From: Manihot esculenta
Taxonomy: Eukaryota; Streptophyta; Magnoliopsida; Malpighiales; Euphorbiaceae
Assembly (NCBI RefSeq): GCF_001659605.2
Contig: NC_035174.2
Location: 8,862,402 to 8,926,401 of the forward strand
Reading direction: 5' to 3'
DNA: 64,000 bases
Shown here piece after piece: positions 47,055 to 56,838 of this stretch (position 1 is the stretch's first letter; the number at the start of each line of letters is the position of its first letter). The position numbers and the translations under genes were made by a program. Under the pieces are notes generated by a model. It saw only the letters and a program-made list of their open reading frames with translations. It was not told where the DNA came from and made no database searches.

Positions 47055-49371
47055 CTAAGAATCATAATGTGGTGAGGGCGATGAACTTGCAACTGACCTT
47101 GGAGGGGAGAACAAATATGGTTTTGGTGGGATTGGCAGCGAGTCCAGTGTCCCTTGCAGCATTTCTACCACTCTGCTCATCGGCGGCCTATTTGAGGGAT
47201 CAGTTTGTATGCACCATAAGCTTACCACCACCATTTTTCTTACTAGTTGGTTGTCCTCTGCGTTAGCAGTTCCATCAACTCCAAGCTCTTCTCCTAGCTC
47301 CAGACGCTTGAATATCCAATGAGGAAAATATATCTCACTAGTATTATCAACTGAAACACAGATATTCTTTCTTCCTCCAACCATTTCTAACACTAGCATC
47401 CCATAGCTATAAACATCAGACTTGTGAGATACCCCTCCAAAATTTCTACAGAATACTTCAGGTGCAATATACCCAGCTGTCCCTCTAGCTCCCATCATCG
47501 ATATGATACTCTCTTTTCTGGGGCATATTTTAGCTAGTCCAAAATCAGAAATTTTAGGACAGAAAGTTTCGTCTAGAAGAATGTTGTGAGGCTTTATGTC
47601 AAAATGTAGAATCCTTGTGTTACAACCTCGGTGCAAGTACTCTAATCCTCGAGCAATGCCAATTGCAATATGGTGTAATGTCTCCCAACCCAATTGACGA
47701 TCAGCTTTCAAGGGATTTTCTTCGTATATGTACTTTTCAAGAGATCCTTTAGACATGAACTCATAGATTAGAGCTCGTTTGGAATCCTCAAAGCAAAATC
47801 CTAAAAGAGTGACAATATTGACGTGGGAAGTCCTACTAATGCTTGCAACCTCGTTTATAAATTCTTCTCCATTTCTCTTGGATTCCTTCAATACCTTCAC
47901 TGCCACCAGGCGGCCATCAGGTAACTTCCCTTTGTAAACACTTCCATAACCTCCTTGGCCTAGTTTATCATTGAAGGACCCTGTCATTTTCTTAACTTCA
48001 GAATATTTGTATCTTTTTGGTGCCAGCACTCCATGGTTCTTAAGAAAAGCCTCAATATTTTGATGGTCTTGTGTGTTCTTCTTCCAATAGAAAATGGAGC
48101 AATTGGGCGAAAACTTTATAATAAAGCAACAAAATATAATTAGAAGCACAATTCCGGAAACCGAGAGAGCTGCAACAATGGTCAAAGGAGATTAAAATAC
48201 TGTAGAAAAAATCATTATAAGAAAAATTGTCCATTGGATGTTGAGAAATATATGCAGAAGCGAAATGGAGATTTTGAAGAAGTCGAATACCTATTCCCTA
48301 GTCCTAGTCCTAGCTTCAATCTCGATCTAGCAACAGAGTTCAAAGTAATAATTATGGCGTATATATATGTAAAAGTTGCACATAGAATCGTGTCTAAAGA
48401 AATAAGCCTGAGACAACCTTTCTGTCTTTCTAGTCTATCTGGCCGTATGCTGGCAGGAAGAGAGAATTTAGAAGTTCAAACATTAGGAATATGTCGTGAT
48501 GTAATGCTAGGTAGTTTGCGATGAATGTTGAAAAAAGAATTATTTGAGAAGTGCGAAAGCATATTACCTACTGTTTTCCATGCTCTGCTTCCGGATCCTG
48601 AATCAAAAGTACAAATAACTATATTGTTAGTTTAAAGATTACAGAAATGACAAATTCAAATTGGCATATAGAAAAGTGTATAAGAAATATATGCCTGCAC
48701 GCACCTTTGTGTCCTTGCCCTTTGTGTCCTTGCATTGGATCCTGTAAGCTAACAAGAAGAGAGAAGGTAGAAGTTAAAATTCGGAAAATGTCGTGATCAA
48801 CATTGGTTATGTTGAGTGGAAGCTGCAGAGTTGAACAATCAAGCAGAGGACTTGGAATACTTGCATTATCCTTGACAGCGTAATAGAATTTGAAGCCACC
48901 GCAACTATGAAACCTAAAATTATCAGGATCTCCAGACTCTACAGAGTAGTCGCATTTGTACATGGTTTTTAGACTGGAATTCATTTTAAAAGTAACGTAT
49001 GGGAGACCGGGAAGACTCAGATTGTTGAAGGATTCACATCTCTTATCATTCAGGCTATGCTGGAGATCCATGTCAATAACCGAAAGCTTAGTAGATAAAG
49101 AGCCTACTGGGGAGAAGCTTTCGACTTGATACCGAATTGGATATCCCCTCTCATTCTCAAACTGGATCATCTGCATTTCCTTGCTGCAATCATTCACCAC
49201 AAGGAGACCGCAGTCCTCATGTCCCTCTATAGTGAAAGGGTATTTGATCGGACCCAGTCTTCCACATTGAACCTCTGTTGGACAAGCCTTGATAAAAGTA
49301 AAAACAGGGAGAAACAGAGCAAAGAGAAGAATAAAAGAGAAAGCAGCCATGGCCGGTGGAGTCACCAACAA
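47055..49371 (-). CDS. Chimeric receptor kinase: LRK10L-1-type ectodomain plus LRK10L-2-type non-RD kinase
   Basis: Minus-strand exons 48705-49371, 48568-48597 and 47055-48169 join in phase (phase 1 at both junctions, GT..AG introns) to 603 aa. Exons 1 and 2 are a duplicate of those of the 30115-32226 gene: same signal peptide and GUB_WAK_bind-like ectodomain, same 30-nt mini-exon. Exon 3 is unrelated to that gene's kinase. It encodes a transmembrane segment (about 233-252), then a kinase of the Lr10/PR5K-like LRK10L-2 group in a single exon, with the Gly loop [12 protein letters not shown], Lys324 in [12 protein letters not shown] with Asp423 and DFG Asp441. Phe in place of Arg before the catalytic Asp makes it a non-RD kinase. 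Exon 1 also has an in-frame duplication [10 protein letters not shown] at its end. Expression of the joined transcript is an inference. Confidence 0.8.
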
Positions 49372-50150
49372 GGTCTGTGATTCTCTTCATTTAGTCTATA
49401 CGCTATAATATATGGCTATGGAGATGGTCTTTATCTGCTAAACACGTTAGTTGACTTGACTTGGAAATTTTTACATGGAAGACTTGGGAATTTAGTATAT
49501 AGACTTTTAGCATGGTGGGATATCCTTGTGAAATTTCGTGCTACGTGTACGTTGGTCCTCCACGACTCAGCTCATTACTTAATCGGAAAATTAGCGAAAA
49601 TCGTTTTATAATGAGTTTTAACTTTTCAATATTATTTTTATAAAGAATATAAACCAAATTAGAGGGTGATCGTGATGCACTTAAATTTAGAAATAATGTA
49701 TGAATTCAATCGTAAATTAATTTATAAATTTGTGGTAACTATAAGTTTTATTATGTAAATTAATTGTAGAAATTATATAAATTTTTAAATCATATTCCTA
49801 TTTTAATTTATTTAATTATATTTCCAAAATTTTCGATAAAAACTTTTCTCTTAACCATTTTACAACTATAAATATCTTAATAGCGTTTTATTAAAAAAAT
49901 CAACATTTTCCTTTAAATTAACGTTTCTAAAAAATTCTTGTAAAAAATTATTAAAAATTTGATAATACTATTAATATATTGAGAATTAAAATGTTATCGT
50001 ATATTACATTTATAAATAAAATAGAGATTTTTTTAATGAAATATTAACTTAATTGAAGTTAAATTTGCATATAATTATAAATTTATAATATTTTTGTTGT
50101 AGATATTTATAATTTACTAATATTAATCAATTGCACGTTATTTTAACTCG
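48500..50150 (+). repeat. Duplicated block, copy 2 (promoter, ectodomain exon, mini-exon)
   Basis: Matches 31365-33000. It begins at TAATGCTAGGTAG, about 330 bp upstream (in gene sense) of the kinase exon, and ends about 780 bp upstream of the start codon. Confidence 0.9.
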
Positions 50151-51480
50151 TAAATGATAGTATAATTATTATTTATATCTATTATTTAAAAAAATTAATA
50201 TATTTATATAATATTTATATAATATTATATAATTATCTTTAATTTTTAATATTATTTTTTTTATATTTACTTTAAGTAATAAGTAATCTTTGATATTCAC
50301 TTTAAGCAACAAATATTTAAAAAATTCACACATAAAACGTGTTTTAGTATTGTTACTGATAAATTTTTATCAGTATCATAATATTTCTTGTATAGTAATA
50401 GGAAATCTTTTTAATATTTGTGATTTTTTATTATTTTTATATTAAATTAAATAGAATATTAAATAAATTTAGCATTTATTTTTTTAAATTAAATTAAATA
50501 AAAATGATAAATAAAATAAAAAGAAAAAAAGGCAATGTAAGAAATCTCATTATTCCACCCTCCTTTCCACTTTTATATATACTAATTTTAATCAACATGC
50601 CTTACACCTTTAATATTATAATATAAATGAATTATATTTATACGTATTTATTATTTAAAACTTTTATATATTACTTTTTATTTTTTTAATATTATCTAAT
50701 ATTTAAATATGTTATTTTGGTATCTATATATAATTCAAAATTTAAATTTTTATTAATGTAAAATTAATTTAAATAATAAAATAATTATCTACTTAATTTA
50801 TCATTCACTATAAATTTAAATTCGATTATAAAATTATCATCTATTTATAAATTTAAATATGTACAAATTTTAAATTTTATTAATTTTAAATTAATTTAAA
50901 TAATAAAATCATTATCTACTTAAATTTTAATTAAATGTTTAGATAAATATAGATTTTACATATTATATATTTATAATTAAAATTTTAAATATTAAATTTT
51001 TTATTAAATTTAATAAATTATTTTATAATAAATAATTTAAAACTAATAACATTAGAAATTAATTTTACTTAGCACAATAAATTTATAATAATAATTATTT
51101 ATAAATATATTAATATTTATATTATTTTAATTTATTTATAAAAATATTTTTTTAATTTTTATTATAAATTACAGCTCACAAATCATTATAATATATATAT
51201 ATATAAATAGCCGCAATAATCGGTAAATAAATTATTGGCATAAAATCTTAATTTACTTGATCAAACTGTAAGATCAGGAATTTAAATTTATCTAGAATAT
51301 GTAGTGATATATATATATATTTTTTTTAAATTTAATTCATACAGTCTATTAATTTTTAATTTAATATTATAAAATATATTTATAATATATTTCTCAATTG
51401 TAATATAACTCTATTACAAAATAATCTTGAATCTTCTTTTTTACTTTTTTTTATAATTGTAATGGATTCAGTTGTGACGA
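50151..51480. other. Extremely AT-rich spacer
   Basis: Resembles other AT-rich spacers of this window, and parts are similar to 45200-45700 (for example ATTTAAATATGTTATTTTGGTA against ATTTAAATATATTATTTTAGTA), so the two spacers share an old duplication. No gene seen. Confidence 0.5.
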
Positions 51481-51574
51481 GGCCGTCGCAAAATTTAGCG
51501 GGATCGAGTGTAACAGTCAGCTACCTGCTTGACAGAATTGCGGCAGCTGACCGTCCCACATCAGAAGATTTGAA

Positions 51575-51917
51575 GAAAATAGATTTGTATATAATAGCTA
51601 GCACAGAACTACTAAATAACTTGGATTAATTATTTTGGACCAAATGGAAAATGGGTTCAACAGGACCGAACCCTTGGTTATTGTGGTTCACTAAGTACCT
51701 CGGGTGGCTCCACCTCGTCTCTCACGGGTAGCCTTTTCCTCGCAGACCCACTAGTTCCGCACAATTTGTCTGACCCAAGTTAGCTCTGATACCAATTGAA
51801 ACAGCCGGGCCCGAACTGGCTCAAATAACTTTTGGACCCATTTTTCACTTGGTCCAAAATGATTAACCCAAGTTATTTAGTAGTTCTGTGCTAGCTATTA
51901 TATACAAATCTATTTTC
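51575..51917 (-). mobile_element. Foldback (inverted-repeat) TRIM-like structure with tRNA-Met primer site
   Basis: Arms 51575-51659 and 51834-51917 are inverted repeats of about 85 bp, nearly identical (GAAAATAGATTTGTATATAA...). Between them, on the minus strand, a primer-binding site TGGTATCAGAGC lies at 51783-51794 next to the end of the right-hand LTR-like sequence. TRIM and SMART elements normally have direct repeats; here the second LTR-like arm is inverted. TCCCACATCAG at about 51554 resembles a common LTR start. Confidence 0.6.
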
Positions 51918-53070
51918 CCAACCCAAAACTATAGATATGGATATGACCAGGAAAACTGACAGAACCTCCCCTGATATTTATATATATAAAAACATGTAAC
52001 CTGCTATAATTCCAAAACATTAAGCATAAAAGAGAAAAACTGATAGTTGGACCTGTCAATTCATAAAATATTTACAATCAACAAAATACCTTTTCCACTG
52101 GACTGTACAATCTATACATAATCTATCAAAAGTACAAAAAGAAAAGACAAAAAACTTAGGATTGGTCCGACCTCCTATAGACTCTGAGTGGACGATGTGG
52201 AAGGAAGGACAAACAAGAAGATGAGGACTGCTAAGCAGATCACCAAAAAGGAACTGTAATATTAAAAGAAATATAAGGGTGAGTACAACTACTCAGTGAG
52301 CGGATAAATAAATAACAAAGGGGAAAAAATAAGTTTAGGTACTTAATAGTACCAAACATTTAGCTAAAATCAGTCAACTGAATAAATACAATTTAATTCT
52401 ATCAATATAAAATAAACTGTGAAAAATAGAATCCGCATACACTCATAATATGTTCCCTGTAGATAATGCTGGCATCTCAGGTATAATAAAATAATAACAG
52501 CCTGAGAGCAATGCTGGCATCTTAGGCTCTATAATGACAAATTTGGTCCAAGAGCTAATGAAATGCTGGTCGTACACATGTGCAGAGCTACCCCAAAGGG
52601 TGACCACCTGACATACGCTTCAAAGGCTATCTCTATATCAAGCGCTGTCTCAAAGACAACATATATATATATATCATGCTGAAAATAAATTACTTGTCAT
52701 CAAGGTGTTATCTGTTCGGTGCATATACAAAGTGTAATCGGCTATTTATTCAGTTGTGCTTTAAATTCAATTTTCATTTATTCAAGAAATATAAATTAAC
52801 TTTATCCTTTCCCATTTTAAATAAACAAAGTAATTTATACACATATAAATATATTTAAGAAAAATATCAATGTTATATATTTATCCACTCACCAGAATAC
52901 TTGGGACAAAAGACCTAGATCGCAGGAGGACACTTATTATCTATTCTGGAAGCTGGATCCTCTCTCCTAGAATTAAAAAGAAAATAAAATAATATATAAA
53001 ATAATAAAAAAAATACTCTAGGACAATAATATAAAACGTAAAATATAAAATTTAAAAATATTTTTATATA

Positions 53071-53160
53071 TGCACTCCGAGGCTTAACCTGGTGGAAAGT
53101 GCATCCTTGTAGCCTTGTGAGGTTAAAGGTTCGACTCCCCTACCCCATATTTTAAAAAAA
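53071..53160 (+). mobile_element. tRNA-derived SINE fragment
   Basis: Contains a polymerase III B box GGTTCGACTCC at 53128-53138 and an A-box-like GGCTTAACCTGGTGG at about 53081, spaced as in tRNA-derived plant SINEs, followed by an A-rich tail from about 53152. No TSD could be assigned. Confidence 0.45.
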
Positions 53161-53660
53161 ATATATATTTATATATATATTTTTAAGAAAATTTGGACAG
53201 TATTTCAGCATAGCTAGACCTCCCAAAAATACTCAAACTCAACAAAAATACTCAATAAGCTGTAAATATTATCATCCCAAAAAGAAATATTAAAACTCAT
53301 TAATTGCACCTAACTAAAATATATACCCTTTTAATTCTCAAATCACCAAAAATCACTATTAAAAGAGTAGAGAAAATAAATTATATCGTAAAAATTTGAA
53401 TAAAAGGGACAAAACTCACCTATTCAATTTGGAGTCTCTGAAAGAATTTATTGAATTTCTGAGCAGGATATAGGTTTAATCAGGATCTAGCTAAGAATTT
53501 CTGAAATTTATGGGTTGATTGGGTTGAGATTTGAAGATTTGGATTTAAAGAAAATGAAAAATTTTTTTTTAACTAACAGAGAAAGCTCTGTTTCTGGAGG
53601 AGGGAGACAGTGGCTGCGGTTTCGGGATCCTTCCCGAAACCAAAGCTTTTAATTATTTTT

Positions 53661-54154
53661 TTATTTTTTATTTTTTTTTTATTTTATAATATTATCCATT
53701 ATAGATTAATTAAAGGCTATTATAAATAAATAAAAGATCTAAGTGCATTATGGACAATCTTAATATTTTTATCTCTTTTCATTTTTATATATATTATAGA
53801 ATAATTATATATAAATATATGAATAATTATTACATTAAAAGATATTATTTAACTAATTTTTTTTTACAATAAAATAAAATGTATACTTACACTATATTAT
53901 ATCATTAAATCATAAATTAGTAATTTTTTAAAAATTATGTTTCAATAAAATTTAATTAATTACATATATAATGATTAATTTAACTTAAATTAATTTAAAA
54001 AATAAATATTACTTAATAATAAAATTTAAATTTTAAAAAGACATTAACCTATCAATCCAAAATTTAATTTTTATCCTTTTAATTGTTACCCAATTAAAAT
54101 AAAGGTAAATATATTCTGATCATATTCAACTAACGATAGTTTGAAAAATCTATT
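53661..54154. other. AT-rich spacer
   Basis: Nothing recognised. The last five bases, CTATT, are the candidate left TSD of the following LTR. Confidence 0.45.
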
Positions 54155-54648
54155 TGATGGTCTGAGATCCAATAGAATAGGGTTTTTCAAGGGTTTTGTG
54201 TTACAGAATAAGGCTTAAAACTTTCTGAGGAGGGGACTCCTCTTTTATACATTGTCTTGCTTGCTGGTGACGTGTAAAGGTCTCTCCAGGATTGGGCCAC
54301 GCGTCTCTGCCATACAGATTCGGGTGTACTAGGGTATCAGCTGCCTGTTACATGCGTAACGGCCTCTGATTCTCCTCATGCGTACGTTCGAGCGGATCTG
54401 CCAGGCTGTCTGGTGAGTACTGTTCTGGACCCCGGGCTGGGCCGAGAGTTGGGCTGGACGCTGGGCCTGAGAGGGGTCTGCTGGTCAGGGATCAGGCTGG
54501 ACTGAGTGAGGAAGCTTGGTCGAGCCCGGCCCGGAAGCTGGAATGAGCCAGGCTTGTTGGGGGGTATCAAGTACGTGGGCCTCTGTGTCATGGGCCTTTG
54601 GCTGTGGTCAAGCCCCTGTTCTGGGGTGAAGAAATCCAGCGGTCATCA
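54155..54648 (-). repeat. Element B 3' LTR
   Basis: 494 bp, TGATGGTCTGAGATCC...AGCGGTCATCA on the plus strand, clearly related to the element A LTRs. It is followed at 54649-54668 by the reverse complement of a polypurine tract (GAGAAGGTGAAGGGGCAAT on the minus strand), so the element is minus-oriented and extends to the right. Its 5' LTR is outside the window. Confidence 0.85.
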
Positions 54649-54668
54649 ATTGCCCCTTCACCTTCTCG

Positions 54669-55870
54669 GGAGTTATTGCTCCAACTGCCGAGGGGGTGAA
54701 TATCAAGAACCATCATGGCTGCGCCTGTTCGTGTCCAGGTGTCTTTATAATACTCTTTCATTTTTTTATCTTTGCGCAGTTTCTGAATCCTATCTGCTCT
54801 TTCCTCTTTCGGACTTTTCTTTATTCTCCGCGTTCTCGGTTATTTTTGCTTTCCTGTCATTGTTATCTGGACATGTCTTTTCTTTCCTTTCTCATGAATA
54901 TCTTTGAAGGATTCTGACAGCATTAATTGAGAATTCGGCTCTACCTTGTCCTGCAAAACATAAACTTTTGGATATATATATTAACCTCACCTCTTTACCA
55001 TTCCCAGGCACTTTGTTGGAACAGAGAGATTTTCTTGTTTTATCTGTGAAGGATCCATTTGGTGCCTTCTTCAAGCGGGCGAAGGCGAGCTTGATATTAC
55101 ATTGCTGTGTTGCCCCAGGAATTTGTTTTAATCTTACTTTTATCATCTCGACGGAAAATTGTGCTAACTTATCTCTGTTTTGGGACTCTTTCGTAGTACC
55201 TGAGACGAAGATGAGTCAATTCAAAATTTCAGAGGAGTGGATGTTACCTCTAAGGAGTTTGAATGTTGCTTTGGGGATCCGTCTGGTAGGGCGGTTGATG
55301 GGTGGGACCATTCGGCAAGTTGCTGAAATTATTTTGCCCAGATCTTCTGGCCGACCTCCCCCGTTGCTGCCTTCTTTGGATATAAATGGAAGGGGCTCAA
55401 GTGCTCGGCTTGTTGTTTTCTTTGATGTGAAGCACCAGTATTATTAGTCTCTTTGATGTGAAGTACCAGTATTACGCGAGACTGAGATCTGCTACACTCA
55501 GTCAAGCTTCTGCTGGTACCTTCACACGTTAGCCCGGCGATCCTCCTGAGGTCGTAATCTGAAGCCCGTGTTTTTTTATGCGTGATATACACACAGCATA
55601 TGACATGTGAGTTTGTCACGCGTATCACACTTGGGCAACCGAATGCCGACCTACAGAGGATCCATGGGAAACGCTTATGAGGATTAACTTCTTGGCTTTC
55701 TGCAGCTCTTTCTGCCAAACTCACATATCGAGCTGCGAGAGTTTCTCCGAACCGAAGGCCGAAGTAGTAGGATAGGTGATAACGATGTAATTGTTGATGA
55801 TGATGCATGTGGCTATGTAAATCCTTTAAGGATAGTCTTTCGTCCTGTAGTGTAGGCCTTTGTAACGTGC
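54669..55870 (+). pseudogene. Internally deleted copy of the antisense ORF
   Basis: Same order as in elements B and C: LTR, polypurine tract, leader, then remains of the antisense ORF. Exon 1 is largely missing. The start of exon 2 is recognisable at about 55205 (ETKMSQFKISEEWMLPL, aligned to SEVKMDGIKFPKNLDL). The C-terminal end survives at about 55810-55850 (VNPLRI aligned to VSPLRT). The middle, 55440-55800, contains a 27-bp local repeat (CTTTGATGTGAAG.ACCAGTATTA) and no readable protein. The long minus-strand open frame 55329-55913 is a by-product. Confidence 0.6.
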
Positions 55871-55989
55871 TGTAATGTGCTTTTCTTTTAATGAAGTTCT
55901 CGTTTTCGTTCATACTTGAGTTGTTCTTTCTCTACCATGGATGGAGTACTGAAACTGCTTTTCTTCGTAGCTTTAACTGAAATTTGTTT

Positions 55990-56310
55990 TTTCCGAGCTG
56001 AACTAACTGTACTCGTGAGCCGGACTTCGGATCCATTTAGCCAACTGGGCTTTCATATTTCCAAACTGGGTTGTCTGACCGATCTATGAGCTCGGTCTCT
56101 ACTTAGATGAATTGAGCTTTGAGTCTCCTTCATCCGGGCTCTCAGGTGCGTTGTCCGAGCTAGACTAGCCGACCTGAGAGCTCTGTCTTTCGCTTAGTGA
56201 AATGAGCTCTGGGTTAGCTGGCCGGGCTCTCAGGTCATGTTGTCCGAGCTGGACTATTCCGACCTATGAGCTCGGCTTCTGATAAGTTGAACTCTAAGCT
56301 CTCAGCTCAG
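55990..56310 (+). repeat. Degenerate tandem repeat with GAGCTC/CCGAGCT motifs
   Basis: About three imperfect units of 80-90 bp, each with CCGACCT..GAGCTC, TGAATTGAGCT-like and CTCTCAGGTC.GTTGTCCGAGCT parts. It resembles the region at 60110-60215 that follows the intact antisense ORF, so it is the same part of another element copy. Confidence 0.7.
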
Positions 56311-56838
56311 TATAGATCCGAGGTACCCTTGTTTTAACAAGTCAAATCTTATATATTCTATGTGATGAGTAGGTCTAACCTTTATCATGCTTTCATCTGC
56401 TTGCATCTTTGAGTTTTTCTTTCCATTTCCTTGATACTTGCCATGGATGTGGTGAAGTGATGAATCTTGTGGGTTACGTTGTCTTGGCTGGAGATCAAGT
56501 CTGAACAAGTTGGGCATGCCTGGGCCTTTAAGTGATGGGCTATCATTGTGGACCTGGCCCTTGATAGATGTAGACAAGCCCAGCGATCATCCGTTTGCCC
56601 CTTTACCTTCTCTCCGGTTATTACTTAACCGTTGAGAGGGTAAACTTCGAGAGCAATTAATGATCGCGCCGCTCCAAGACAAAACTGTTCAGATCAACGT
56701 TCCGTCTCATCATTGCCTTTCATTTCGAATTCCTTCTGTCTTCCGAAGAAATTAGCTCTCTTCTGCTCTCTGGCTTCCTGCGACTCCTTTTGCGTTTTTC
56801 ACCTTATTGTGTTCTCAGGTACGCTCCCTTGTTCTTCA
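56311..56838 (+). other. Second LTR-end/polypurine/leader module of element B
   Basis: At 56530-56591 a sequence like the end of the B LTR (GGACCTGGCCC...AGCGATCATCC) is followed by another reverse-complement polypurine tract (TTTGCCCCTTTACCTTCTC at about 56593) and a leader matching that of element C. The left part of this LTR is missing, so it is a junction between two related elements or a rearranged LTR. The leader ends at the ATG at 56839. Confidence 0.6.

Larger units (their letters stand above)
51481..53660 (-). mobile_element. LTR-retrotransposon-derived DNA, probably minus orientation, ends unclear
   Basis: The stretch has repeated short motifs (GCTGGCATCT.AGG at about 52488 and 52528) and the phrase CAGTGAGCGG at 52295, which on the minus strand matches the CCGCTCACTGGGCT-like segment of solo LTRs 1 and 3. 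A CT-rich leader-like segment is on the minus strand near 53560-53640. This suggests an LTR of a related family in reverse orientation. I could not find both ends with a TSD, so the limits are approximate. Confidence 0.35.

Noticed and set aside
48234..48524. 96-codon plus-strand ORF upstream of the kinase exon
   Set aside because: Runs through presumed intron DNA and into the duplicated block edge on the opposite strand to the gene; no domain.
55329..55913. 194-codon minus-strand ORF
   Set aside because: It crosses the remains of the plus-strand antisense module and has no domain I can recognise; treated as a chance frame.
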